From positions 3,460,923 through 3,524,922 of the forward strand of contig OY848922.1 in the NCBI GenBank assembly GCA_963693285.1: a DNA stretch of 64,000 nucleotides, given 5' to 3'. The notes beneath the pieces are model-generated. The model ran no database searches. It was not told the DNA's origin and saw nothing but the letters and a program-made list of their open reading frames with translations. Shown piece after piece: positions 1-12,760 of this stretch. A program made the position numbers and the translations under genes. The DNA is from Xestospongia muta. Taxonomy: Eukaryota; Porifera; Demospongiae; Haplosclerida; Petrosiidae. Positions within the stretch are counted from its first letter, which is position 1; every line of letters begins with the position of its first letter.

Positions 1-1729
1 TTAGAAATTAACTGTGAAAACTGGTTAAATAAGCTGATCTAAAGAGTTTAGTAAGTTCATCTGTCTTAAATATACTAATAAAGAGTATAAATAGGTTAAA
101 ACTCTAAAATAAAGAGTTTAGAGCTTTTAGAAAGTTAAAAAAGATTAGAAATTAACTGTGAAAACTGGTTAAATAAGCTGATGTAAAGAGTTTAGAAAGT
201 TTATCTGTCTTAAATATACTAATAAAGTAGTCTAAATAGGTTAAAACTCTAAAATTAAGAGTTTAGAGCTTTTTGAAAGTTAAAAAAGAGTAGAAATTAA
301 CTGTGAAAACTGGTTAAATAAGCTGATCTAAAGAGTTTAGTAAGTTTATCTGTCTTAAATATACTAATAAAGTAGTCTAAATAGGTTAAAACTCTAAAAT
401 AAAGAGTTTAGAGCTTTTAGAAAGTTAAAAAAGATTAGAAATTAACTGTGAAAACTGGTTAAATAAGCTGATGTAAAGAGTTTAGTAAGTTTATCTGTCT
501 TAAATATACTAATAAAGTAGTCTAAATAGGTTAAAACTCCAAATTAAGAGTTTAGAGCTTTTTGAAAGTTAAAACAGATTAGAAATTAACTGTGAAAACT
601 GGTTAAATAAGCTGATCTAAAGAGTTTAGTAAGTTTATCTGTCTTAAATATACTAATAAAGTAGTCTAAATAGGTTAAAACTCTAAAATAAAGAGTTTAG
701 AGCTTTTTGAAAGTTAAAAAAGATTAGAAATTAACAGTGAAAACTGGTTAAATAAGCTGATCTAAAGAGTTTAGTAAGGTTATCTCTCTTAAATATACTA
801 ATAAAGTAGTCTAAATAGGTTAAAACTCTAAAATAAAGAGTTTAGAGTTTTTTGAAAGTTAAAAAAGATTAGAAATTAACTGTGAAAACTGGTTAAATAA
901 GCTGATGTAAAGAGTTTAGTAAGTTTATCTGTCTTAAATATACTAATAAAGTAGTCTAAATAGGTTAAAACTCTAAAATAAAGAGTTTAGAGCTTTTAGA
1001 AAGTTAAAAAAGATTAGAAATTAAGTGTAAAAACTGGTTAAATAAGCTGACGTAAAGAGTTTAGTAAGTTTATCTATCTTAAATATACTAATAAAGTAGT
1101 CTAAATAGGTTAAAACTCCAAATTAAGAGTTTAGAGCTTTTTGAAAGTTAAAATAGATTAGAAATTAACTGTGAAAACTGGTTAAATAAGCTGATCTAAA
1201 GAGTTTAGTAAGTTTATCTGTCTTAAATATACTAATAAAGTAGTCTAAATAGGTTAAAACTCTAAAATAAAGAGTTTAGAGCTTTTTGAAAGTTAAAAAA
1301 GATTAGAAATTAAGTGTATAAAGTGGTTAAATAAGCTGATGTAAAGAGTTTAGTAAGTTTATCTGTCTTAAATATACTAATAAAGTAGTCTAAATAGGTT
1401 AAAACTCTAAAATAAAGAGTTTAGAGCTTTTTGAAAGTTTAAAAAGATTAGAAATTAACTGTGAAAACTGGTTAAATAAGCTGATCTAAAGAGTTTAGTA
1501 AGTTCATCTGTCTTAAATATACTAATAAAGTAGTATAAATAGGTTAAAACTCTAAAATAAAGAGTTTAGAGCTTTTTGAAAGTTAAAAAAAATTAGAAAT
1601 TAACTGTGAAAACTGGTTAAATAAGCTGATCTAAAGAGTTTAGTAAGTTCATCTGTCTTAAATATACTAATAAAGTACTATAAATAGGTTAAAACTCTAA
1701 AATAAAGAGTTTAGAGCATTTTGAAAGTT
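1..1729 (+). repeat. Satellite monomers, left-end segment without a clear long HOR
   Basis: About twelve monomers. The first unit is 144 bp because it lacks one base in the AAAGAGTATAA segment; the same variant recurs at about 2,686, which is 2,605 bp (18 units) away. The CTCCAAATTAAG variant appears at 537 and 1,116, 579 bp (4 units) apart, hinting at a short 4-unit period. Units alternate between the CTGTGAAAA and GTGTAAAAA forms. No gene or non-satellite sequence is present. Confidence 0.85.
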
Positions 1730-4700
1730 AAAAAAATTAGAAATTAAGTGTAAAAACTGGTTAAATAAGCTGATGTAAAGAGTTTAGTAAGTTTATCTGT
1801 TTTAAATATACTAATAAAGTAGTCTAAATAGGTTAAAACTCTAAAGTAAAGAGTTTAGAGCTTTTTGAAAGTTAAAAAAGATTAGAAATTAACTGTGAAA
1901 ACTGGTTAAATAAGCTGATCTAAAGAGTTTAGTAAGTTTATCTCTGTGAAATATACTAATAAAGTAGTCAAAATAGGTTAAAACTCCAAATTAAAGAGTT
2001 TAGAGCTTTTAGAAAGTTAAAAAAGATTAGAAATTAACTGTGAAAACTGGTTAAATAAGCTGATCTAAAGAGTTTAGTAAGTTTATCTCTCTAAAATATA
2101 CTAATAAAGTAGTCTAAATAGGTTAAAACTCTAAAATTAAGACTTTAGAGCTTTTTGAAAGTTAAAAAAGTCTAGAAATTAACTGTGAAAACTGGTTTAA
2201 TAAGCTGATGTAAAGAGTTTAGTAAGTTTATCTATGTTCAATATACTAATAAAGTAGTCTAAATAGGTTAAAACTCCAAATTAAGACTTTAGAGCTTTTT
2301 GAAAGTTAAAAAAGATTAGAAATTAACTGTGAAAACTTGTTAAATAAGCTGATCTAAAGAGTTTAGTAAGTTTATCTGTCTTAAATATACTAATAAAGTA
2401 GTCTAAATAGGTTAAAACTCTAAAATAAAGAGTTTAGAGCTTTTAGAAAGTTAAAAAAGATTAGAAATTAGGTGTAAAAACTGGTTAAATAAGCTGATCT
2501 AAAGAGTTTAGTAAGTTTATCTGTCTTAAATATACTATTAAAATAGTCTAAATAGGTTAAAACTCTAAAATAAAGAGTTTAGAGCTTTTAGAAAGTTAAA
2601 AAAGATTAGAAATTAACTGTGAAAACTGGTTAAATAAGCTGATCTAAAGAGTTTAGTAAGTTCATCTGTCTTAAATATACTAATAAAGAGTATAAATAGG
2701 TTAAAACTCTAAAATAAAGAGTTTAGAGCTTTTAGAAAGTTAAAAAAGATTAGAAATTAACTGTGAAAACTGGTTAAATAAGCTGATGTAAAGAGTTTAG
2801 AAAGTTTATCTGTCTTAAATATACTAATAAAGTAGTCTAAATAGGTTAAAACTCTAAAATAAAGAGTTTAGAGCTTTTAGAAAGTTAAAAAAGATTAGAA
2901 ATTAACTGTGAAAACTGGTCAAATAAGCTGATCTAAAGAGTTTAGTAAGTTTATCTCTCTTAAATATACTAATAAACTAGTCTAAATAGGTTAAAACTCT
3001 AAAATAAAGAGTTTAGAGCTTTTTGAAAGTTAAAAAAGACTAGAAATTAACTGTGAAAACTGGTTAAATAAGTTGATGTAAAGAGTTTAGAAAGTTTATC
3101 TGTCTTAAATATACTAATAAAGTAGTCTAAATAGGTTAAAACTCTAAAATAAAGAGTTTAGAGCATTTTGAAAGTTAAAAAAATTAGAAATTAAGTGTAA
3201 AAACTGGTTAAATAAGCTGATGTAAAGAGTTTAGTAAGTTTATCTGTTTTAAATATACTAATAAAGTAGTCTAAATAGGTTAAAACTCTAAAGTAAAGAG
3301 TTTAGAGCTTTTTGAAAGTTAAAAAAGATTAGAAATTAACTGTGAAAACTGGTTAAATAAGCTGATCTAAAGAGTTTAGTAAGTTTATCTCTGTGAAATA
3401 TACTAATAAAGTAGTCAAAATAGGTTAAAACTCCAAATTAAAGAGTTTAGAGCTTTTAGAAAGTTAAAAAAGATTAGAAATTAACTGTGAAAACTGGTTA
3501 AATAAGCTGATCTAAAGAGTTTAGTAAGTTTATCTCTCTAAAATATACTAATAAAGTAGTCTAAATAGGTTAAAACTCTAAAATTAAGACTTTAGAGCTT
3601 TTTGAAAGTTAAAAAAGTCTAGAAATTAACTGTGAAAACTGGTTTAATAAGCTGATGTAAAGAGTTTAGTAAGTTTATCTATGTTCAATATACTAATAAA
3701 GTAGTCTAAATAGGTTAAAACTCCAAATTAAGACTTTAGAGCTTTTTGAAAGTTAAAAAAGATTAGAAATTAACTGTGAAAACTTGTTAAATAAGCTGAT
3801 CTAAAGAGTTTAGTAAGTTTATCTGTCTTAAATATACTAATGAAGTAGTCTAAATAGGTTAAAACTCTAAAATAAAGAGTTTAGAGCTTTTAGAAAGTTA
3901 AAAAAGATTAGAAATTAGGTGTAAAAACTGGTTAAATAAGCTGATCTAAAGAGTTTAGTAAGTTTATCTGTCTTAAATATACTAATAAAGTAGTCTAAAT
4001 AGGTTAAAACTCTAAAATAAAGAGTTTAGAGCTTTTAGAAAGTTAAAAAAGATTAGAAATTAACTGTGAAAACTGGTTAAATAAGCTGATCTAAAGAGTT
4101 TAGTAAGTTTATCTGTCTTAAATATACTAATAAAGTAGTATAAATAGGTTAAAACTCTAAAATAAAGAGTTTAGAGCTTTTAGAAAGTTAAAAAAGATTA
4201 GAAATTAACTGTGAAAACTGGTTAAATAAGCTGATGTAAAGAGTTTAGAAAGTTTATCTGTCTTAAATATACTAATAAAGTAGTCTAAATAGGTTAAAAC
4301 TCTAAAATAAAGAGTTTAGAGCTTTTAGAAAGTTAAAAAAGATTAGAAATTAACTGTGAAAACTGGTTAAATAAGCTGATCTAAAGAGTTTAGTAAGTTT
4401 ATCTGTCTTAAATATACTAATAAACTAGTCTAAATAGGTTAAAACTCTAAAATAAAGAGTTTAGAGCTTTTTGAAAGTTAAAAAAGACTAGAAATTAACT
4501 GTGAAAACTGGTTAAATAAGTTGATGTAAAGAGTTTAGTAAGTTAATCTATGTTCAATATACTAATAAAGTAGTCTAAATTGGTTAAAACTCCAAATTAA
4601 GAGTTTAGAGCTTTTAGAAAGTTAAAAAAGATTAGAAATTAACTGTGAAAACTGGTTAAATAAGCTGATCTAAAGAGTTTAGTAAGTTTATCTGTCTTAA

Positions 4701-6075
4701 ATATACTAATAAAGTAGTCTAAATAGGTTAAAACTCCAAATTAAAGAGTTTAGAGCTTTTAGAAAGTTAAAAAAGATTAGAAATTAACTGTGAAAACTGG
4801 TTAAATAAGCTGATCTAAAGAGTTTAGTAAGTTTATCTCTCTAAAATATACTAATAAAGTAGTCTAAATAGGTTAAAACTCTAAAATTAAGACTTTAGAG
4901 CTTTTTGAAAGTTAAAAAAGTCTAGAAATTAACTGTGAAAACTGGTTTAATAAGCTGATGTAAAGAGTTTAGTAAGTTTATCTATGTTCAATATACTAAT
5001 AAAGTAGTCTAAATAGGTTAAAACTCCAAATTAAGACTTTAGAGCTTTTTGAAAGTTAAAAAAGATTAGAAATTAACTGTGAAAACTTGTTAAATAAGCT
5101 GATCTAAAGAGTTTAGTAAGTTTATCTGTCTTAAATATACTAATGAAGTAGTCTAAATAGGTTAAAACTCTAAAATAAAGAGTTTAGAGCTTTTAGAAAG
5201 TTAAAAAAGATTAGAAATTAGGTGTAAAAACTGGTTAAATAAGCTGATCTAAAGAGTTTAGTAAGTTTATCTGTCTTAAATATACTAATAAAGTAGTCTA
5301 AATAGGTTAAAACTCTAAAATAAAGAGTTTAGAGCTTTTAGAAAGTTAAAAAAGATTAGAAATTAACTGTGAAAACTGGTTAAATAAGCTGATCTAAAGA
5401 GTTTAGTAAGTTCATCTGTCTTAAATATACTAATAAAGTAGTATAAATAGGTTAAAACTCTAAAATAAAGAGTTTAGAGCTTTTAGAAAGTTAAAAAAGA
5501 TTAGAAATTAACTGTGAAAACTGGTTAAATAAGCTGATGTAAAGAGTTTAGAAAGTTTATCTGTCTTAAATATACTAATAAAGTAGTCTAAATAGGTTAA
5601 AACTCTAAAATAAAGAGTTTAGAGCTTTTAGAAAGTTAAAAAAGATTAGAAATTAACTGTGAAAACTGGTTAAATAAGCTGATCTAAAGAGTTTAGTAAG
5701 TTTATCTGTCTTAAATATACTAATAAACTAGTCTAAATAGGTTAAAACTCTAAAATAAAGAGTTTAGAGCTTTTTGAAAGTTAAAAAAGACTAGAAATTA
5801 ACTGTGAAAACTGGTTAAATAAGTTGATGTAAAGAGTTTAGTAAGTTAATCTATGTTCAATATACTAATAAAGTAGTCTAAATTGGTTAAAACTCCAAAT
5901 TAAGAGTTTAGAGCTTTTAGAAAGTTAAAAAAGATTAGAAATTAACTGTGAAAACTGGTTAAATAAGCTGATCTAAAGAGTTTAGTAAGTTTATCTGTCT
6001 TAAATATACTAATAAAGTAGTCTAAATAGGTTAAAACTCTAAAATAAAGAGTTTAGAGCTTTTAGAAAGTTAAAA
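1730..6075 (+). repeat. Higher-order repeat, 10-mer then 9-mer (1,447 and 1,303 bp)
   Basis: Marker variants recur in fixed order. TCTATGTTCA is at 2,231, 3,678 and 4,981, giving steps of 1,447 and 1,303 bp. CTAAAATATA is at 2,091, 3,538 and 4,841, giving the same steps. TCTCTGTGAA is at 1,941 and 3,388 (1,447). A related TCTATGTTCA preceded by AGTTAA is at 4,547 and 5,850 (1,303). One HOR unit carries, in order, units marked by TTCATCTG with GTATAAAT, GTTTAGAAAG, AAACTAGTC, AAGTTGATG, CTCCAAATTAAAG, CTAAAATATA, AAGTCTAG with TATGTTCA, AACTTGTTAAA, and TTAGGTGTAA. The first period is one monomer longer than the second, so one unit was gained or lost between the copies. Confidence 0.88.
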
Positions 6076-7677
6076 AAGATTAGAAATTAGGTGTAAAATC
6101 TGGTTAAATAAGCTGATCTAAAGAGTTTAGTAGGTTTATCTGTCTTAAATATACTAATAAAGTAGTGTAAATAGGTTAAAACTCTAAAATAAAGAGTTTA
6201 GAGCTTTTTGAAAGTTAAAAAAGATTAGAAATTAACTGTGAAAACTGGTTAAATAAGCTGATGTAAAGAGTTTAGTAAGTTTATCTCTCTTAAATATACT
6301 AATAAAGTAGTCTAAATAGGTTAAAACTCTAAAATAAAGAGTTTAGAGCTTTTAGAAAGTTAAAAAAGATTAGAAATTAAGTGTAAAAACTGGTTAAATA
6401 AGCTGATGTAAAGAGTTTAGTAAGTTTATCTATCTTAAATATACTAATAAAGTAGTCGAAATAGGTTAAAACTCCAAATTAAGAGTTTAGAGTTTTTTGA
6501 AAGTTAAAAAAGATTAGAAATTAACTGTGAAAACTGGTTAAATAAGCTGATCTAAAGAGTTTAGTAAGTTTATCTGTCTTAAATATACTAATAAAGTAGT
6601 CTAAATAGGTTAAAACTCTAAAATAAAGAGTTTAGAGCTTTTAGAAAGTTAAAAAAGATTAGAAATTAACTGTGAAAACTGGTTAAATAAGCTGATGTAA
6701 AGAGTTTAGTAAGTTTATCTCTCTTAAATATACTAATAAAGTAGTCTAAATAGGTTAAAACTCTAAAATAAAGAGTTTAGAGCTTTTTGAAAGTTAAAAA
6801 AGATTAGAAATTAACTGTGAAAACTGGTTAAATAAGCTGATCTAAAGAGTTTAGTAAGTTTATCTCTGTGAAATACAATAATAAAGTAGTCAAAATAGGT
6901 TAAAACTCAAATTAAAGAGTTTAGAGCTTTTTGAAAGTTAAAAAAGATTAGAAATTAACTGTGAAAACTTGTTAAATAAGGTGATCTAAAGAGTTTAGTA
7001 AGTTTATCTCTCTTAAATATACTAATAAAGTAGTCTAAATAGGCTAAAACTCTAAAATAAAGAGTTTAGAGCTTTTAGAAAGTTAAAAAAGATTAGAAAT
7101 TAAGTGTAAAAACTGGTTAAATAAGCTGATCTAAAGAGTTTAGCAAGTTTATCTGTCTTAAATATACTAATAAAGTAGTCTAAATAGGTTAAAACTCTAA
7201 AATAAAGAGTTTAGAGCTTTTTGAAAGTTAAAAAAGATTAGAAAATAACTGTGAAAACTGGTTAAATAAGCTGATGTAAAGAGTTTAGTAAGTTTATCTG
7301 TCTTAAATATACTAATAAAGTAGTCTAAATAGGTTAAAACTCTAAAATAAAGAGTTTAGAGCTTTTAGAAAGTTAAAAAAGATTAGAAATTAGGTGTAAA
7401 AACTGGTTAAATAAGCTGATCTAAAGAGTTTAGTAAGTTTATCTGTTTTAAATATACTAATAAAGTAGTCTAAATAGGTTAAAACTCTAAATAAAGAGTT
7501 TAGAGCTTTTAGAAGTTAAAAAAGATTAGAAATTAACTGTGAAAACTGGTTAAATAAGCTCATTTAAAGAGTTTAGTAAGTTCATCTATCTTAAATATTT
7601 TAATAAAGTAGTATAAATAGGTTAAAACTCTAAAATAAAGAGTTTAGAGCTTTTAGAAAGTTAAAAAAGATTAGAAA
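6076..7677 (+). repeat. Mixed satellite monomers between two HOR domains
   Basis: About eleven monomers linking the 9-mer HOR to the next duplicated block. The TTAGGTGTAA marker of the preceding HOR still appears near 6,089 and 7,391, but not at a 1,303-bp step. A diverged unit at about 6,830-6,930 reads AAATACAATAATAAAG and has a shortened CTCAAATTAAAG segment. Units near 7,500 carry several one-base deletions. I see no gene or foreign sequence. Confidence 0.8.
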
Positions 7678-10600
7678 TTAACTGTGAAAACTGGTTAAAT
7701 AAGCTGATCTAAAGAGTTTAGTAAGTTCATCTGTCTTAAATATACTAATAAAGTAGTATAAATAGGTTAAAACTCTAAAATAAAGAGTTTAGAGCTTTTA
7801 GAAAGTTAAAAAAGATTAGAAATTAAGTGTAAAAGCTGGTTAAATAAGCTGATGTAAAGAGTTTAGTAAGTTTATCTGTCTTAAATATACTAATGAAGTA
7901 GTCTAAATAGGTTAAAACTCTAAAATAAAGAGTTTAGAGCTTTTTGAAAGTTAAAAAAGATTAGAAATTAACTGTGAAAACTGTTAAATAAGCTGATCTA
8001 AAGAGTTTAGTAAGTTTATCTGTCTTAAATATACTAATAAAGTAGTCTAAATAGGTTAAAACTCTAAAATAAAGAGTTTAGAGCTTTTAGAAAGTTAAAA
8101 AAGATTAGAAATTAACTGTGAAAACTGGTTAAATAAGCTGATCTAAAGAGTTTAGTAAGTTTATCTGTCTTAAATATACTAATAAAGTAGTCTAAATAGG
8201 TTAAAACTCTAAAGTAAAGAGTTTAGAGCTTTTTTAAAGTTAAAAAAGAGTAGAATTTAACTGTGAAAACTGGTTAAATAAGCTGATCTAAAGAGTTTAG
8301 TAAGTTTATCTGTCTTAAATATACTAATAAAGTAGTATAAATAGGTTAAAACTCTAAAATAAAGAGTTTAGAGCTTTTAGAAAGTTAAAAAAGATTAGAA
8401 ATTAACTGTGAAAACTGGTTAAATAAGCTGATCTAAAGAGTTTAGTAAGTTTATCTGTCTTAAATATACTAATAAAGTAGTCTAAATAGGTTAAAACTCT
8501 AAAATAAAGAGTTTAGAGCTTTTTGAAAGTTAAAAAGATTAGAAATTAACTGTGAAAACTCGTTAAATAAGCTGATGTAAAGAGTTTAGTAAGTTTATCT
8601 GTCTTAAATATACTAATAAAGTAGTCTAAATAGGTTAAAACTCTAAAATAAAGAGTTTAGAGCTTTTAGAAAGTTAAAAAAGCAATTAACTGTGAAAACT
8701 GGTTAAATAAGCTGATCTAAAGAGTTTAGTAAGTTTATCTCTCTTAAATATACTAATAAAGTAGTCTAAATAGGTTAAAACTCTAAAATAAAGAGTTTAG
8801 AGCTTTTTGAAAGTTAAAAAAGATTAGAAATTAACTGTGAAAACTGTTAAATAAGCTGATCTAAAGAGTTTAGTAAGTTTATCTGTCTTAAATATACTAA
8901 TAAAGTAGTCTAAATAGGTTAAAACTCTAAAATAAAGAGTTTAGAGCTTTTAGAAAGTTAAAAAAGATTAGAAATTAACTGTGAAAACTGGTTAAATAAG
9001 CTGATCTAAAGAGTTTAGTAAGTTTATCTGTCTTAAATATACTAATAAAGTAGTCTAAATAGGTTAAAACTCTAAAGTAAAGAGTTTAGAGCTTTTTTAA
9101 AGTTAAAAAAGAGTAGAATTTAACTGTGAAAACTGGTTAAATAAGCTGATCTAAAGAGTTTAGTAAGTTTATCTCTCTTAAATATAATAATTATGTAGTT
9201 TAAATAGGTTAAAACTCTAAAATAAAGAGTTTAAGCTTTTAGAAAGTTAAAAAGATTAGAAATTAACTGTGAAAACTGGTTAAATAATCTGATGTAAAGA
9301 GTTTAGTAAGTTTATATGTCTTAAATATACTAATAAAGTAGTCAAAAGAGGTTAAACTCTAAAATAAAGAGTTTAGAGCTTTTTGAAAGTTAAAAAAGAT
9401 TAGAAATTAACTGTGAAAACTGGTTAAATAAGCTGACCTAAAGAGTTTAGTAAGTTTATCTCTCTTAAATATAATAATTATGTAGTTTAAATAGGTTAAA
9501 ACTCTAAAATAAAGAGTTTAGAGCTTTTCGAAAGTTAAAAAGATTAGAAATTAACTGTGAAAACTGGTTAAATAATCTGATGTAAAGAGTTTAGTAAGTT
9601 TATATATCTTAAATATACTAATAAAGTAGTCTAAATAGGTTAAAACTATAAAATAAAGAGTTTAGAGCTTTTTGAAAGTTAAAAAAGATTAGAAATTAAC
9701 TGTGAAAACTGGTTAAATAATCTGATGTAAAGAGTTTAGTAAGTTTATATATCTTAAATATACTAATAAAGTAGTCTAAATAGGTTAAAACTCTAAAATA
9801 AAGAGTTTAGAGCTTTTTGAAAGTTAAAAAAGATTAGAAATTAACTGTGAAAACTGGTTAAATAAGCTGATGTAAAGAGTTTAGTAAGTTTATCTGTCTT
9901 AAATATACTAATAAAGTAGTCTAAATAGGTTAAAACTCTAAAATAAAGAGTTTAGAGCTTTTAGAAAGTTAAAAAAGATTAGAAATTAAGTGTAAAAACT
10001 GGTTAAATAAGCTGATGTAAAGAGTTTAGTAAGTTTATCTGTCTTAAATATACTAATAAAGTAGTCAAAATAGGTTAAAACTCCAAATTAAGAGTTTAGA
10101 GCTTTTTGAAAGTTAAAAAAGATTAGAAATTAACTGTGAAAACTGGTTAAATAAGCTGATCTAAAGAGTTTAGTAAGTTTATCTGTCTTAAATATACTAA
10201 TAAAGTAGTATAAATAGGTTAAAACTCTAAAATAAAGAGTTTAGAGCTTTTAGAAAGTTAAAAAAGATTAGAAATTAACTGTGAAAACTGGTTAAATAAG
10301 CTGATCTAAAGAGTTTAGTAAGTTCATCTGTCTTAAATATACTAATAAAGTAGTCTAAATAGGTTAAAACTCTAAAATAAAGAGTTTAGAGCTTTTAGAA
10401 AGTTAAAAAAGATTAGAAATTAAGTGTAAAAGCTGGTTAAATAAGCTGATGTAAAGAGTTTAGTAAGTTTATCTGTCTTAAATATACTAATAAAGTAGTC
10501 TAAATAGGTTAAAACTCTAAAATAAAGAGTTTAGAGCTTTTTGAAAGTTAAAAAAGATTAGAAATTAACTGTGAAAACTGTTAAATAAGCTGATCTAAAG

Positions 10601-12760
10601 AGTTTAGTAAGTTTATCTGTCTTAAATATACTAATAAAGTAGTCTAAATAGGTTAAAACTCTAAAATAAAGAGTTTAGAGCTTTTAGAAAGTTAAAAAAG
10701 ATTAGAAATTAACTGTGAAAACTGGTTAAATAAGCTGATCTAAAGAGTTTAGTAAGTTTATCTGTCTTAAATATACTAATAAAGTAGTCTAAATAGGTTA
10801 AAACTCTAAAGTAAAGAGTTTAGAGCTTTTTTAAAGTTAAAAAAGAGTAGAATTTAACTGTGAAAACTGGTTAAATAAGCTGATCTAAAGAGTTTAGTAA
10901 GTTTATCTGTCTTAAATATACTAATAAAGTAGTATAAATAGGTTAAAAATCTAAAATAAAGAGTTTAGAGCTTTTTGAAAGTTAAAAAAGATTAGAAATT
11001 AACTGTGAAAACTGGTTAAATAAGCTGATCTAAAGAGTTTAGTAAGTTTTTCTGTCTTAAATATACTAATAAAGTAGTCTAAATAGGTTAAAACTCTAAA
11101 ATAAAGAGTTTAGAGCTTTTTGAAAGTTAAAAAGATTAGAAATTAACTGTGAAAACTCGTTAAATAAGCTGATGTAAAGAGTTTAGTAAGTTTATCTGTC
11201 TTAAATATACTAATAAAGTAGTCTAAATAGGTTAAAACTCTAAAATAAAGAGTTTAGAGCTTTTACAAAGTTAAAAAAGATTAGAAATTAACTGTGAAAA
11301 CTGGTTAAATAAGCTGATCTAAAGAGTTTAGTAAGTTTATATCTCTTAAATATACTAATAAAGTAGTCTAAATAGGTTAAAACTCTAAAATAAAGAGTTT
11401 AGAGCTTTTTGAAAGTTAAAAAAGATTAGAAATTTAGTGTAAAAACTGGTTAAATAAGCTGATCTAAAGAGTTTAGTAAGCTTATCTCACTTAAATATAC
11501 TAATAAAGTAGTCTAAATAGGTTAAAACTCTAAAATAAAGAGTTTAGAGCTTTTTGAAAGTTAAAAAAGATTAGAAATTAACTGTGAAAACTGGTTAAAT
11601 AAGCTGATCTAAAGAGTTTAGTAAGTTTATCTCTCTTAAATATAATAATTATGTAGTTTAAATAGGTTAAAACTCTAAAATAAAGAGTTTAAGCTTTTAG
11701 AAAGTTAAAAAGATTAGAAATTAACTGTGAAAACTGGTTAAATAATCTGATGTAAAGAGTTTAGTAAGTTTATATGTCTTAAATATACTAATAAAGTAGT
11801 CAAAAGAGGTTAAACTCTAAAATAAAGAGTTTAGAGCTTTTGAAAGTTAAAAAAGATTAGAAATTAACTATGAAAACTGGTTAAATAAGCTGACCTAAAG
11901 AGTTTAGTAAGTTTATCTCTCTTAAATATAATAATTATGTAGTTTAAATAGGTTAAAACTCTAAAATAAAGAGTTTAGAGCTTTTCGAAAGTTAAAAAGA
12001 TTAGAAATTAACTGTGAAAACTGGTTAAATAATCTGATGTAAAGAGTTTAGTAAGTTTATATATCTTAAATATACTAATAAAGTAGTCTAAATAGGTTAA
12101 AACTATAAAATAAAGAGTTTAGAGCTTTTTGAAAGTTAAAAAAGATTAGAAATTAACTGTGAAAACTGGTTAAATAATCTGATGTAAAGAGTTTAGTAAG
12201 TTTATATATCTTAAATATACTAATAAAGTAGTCTAAATAGGTTAAAACTCTAAAATAAAGAGTTTAGAGCTTTTTGAAAGTTAAAAAAGATTAGAAATTA
12301 ACTGTGAAAACTGGTTAAATAAGCTGATCTAAAGAGTTTAGTAAGTTTATCTCTCTTAAATATACTAATAAAGTAGTCTAAATAGGTTAAAACTCTAAAA
12401 TAAAGAGTTTAGAGCTTTTTGAAAGTTAAAAAAGATTAGAAATTAACTGTGAAAACTGGTTAAATAAGCTGATGTAAAGAGTTTAGTAAGTTTATCTGTC
12501 TTAAATATACTAATAAAGTAGTCTAAATAGGTTAAAACTCTAAAATAAAGAGTTTAGAGCTTTTAGAAAGTTAAAAAAGATTAGAAATTAAGTGTAAAAA
12601 CTGGTTAAATAAGCTGATGTAAAGAGTTTAGTAAGTTTATCTGTCTTAAATATACTAATAAAGTAGTCAAAATAGGTTAAAACTCCAAATTAAGAGTTTA
12701 GAGCTTTTTGAAAGTTAAAAAAGATTAGAAATTAACTGTGAAAACTGGTTAAATAAGCTG
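7678..12760 (+). repeat. 17/18-monomer block present twice, with a nested 6-mer repeat
   Basis: The one-base-short marker AAACTGTTAA lies at 7,978, 8,841 and 10,575. TAGAATTTAA lies at 8,251, 9,114 and 10,848. Both give steps of 863 bp (6 units) then 1,734 bp, for a total of 2,597 bp (18 units). CTCGTTAAATA lies at 8,559 and 11,156 (2,597). Further on, AATATAATAATTATGTAG lies at 9,181 and 9,468, then at 11,639 and 11,925, with offsets of 2,458 and 2,457 bp (17 units). The offset thus drops by 139 bp, about one monomer, between 8.6 and 9.2 kb. The first copy is about 7.68-10.26 kb and the second about 10.26-12.76 kb. Confidence 0.85.
8678..8690 (+). repeat. Short unit: 5-bp deletion at the monomer junction
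   Basis: The usual AAAAAAGATTAGAAATTAAC at the monomer start is shortened to AAAAAAGCAATTAAC. This is a distinct event from the AAAAAAGAAATTAAC junction deletion that marks the block at 13.3-16.5 kb, because the flanking base differs. Confidence 0.8.

Noticed and set aside
2465..7400. Telomere-like TTAGG in TTAGGTGTAA units (near 2,469, 3,914, 5,219, 6,089, 7,391)
   Set aside because: Each is a single TTAGG created by point changes in the TTAACTGTGA region of one monomer. There is no tandem TTAGG or TTAGGG run.
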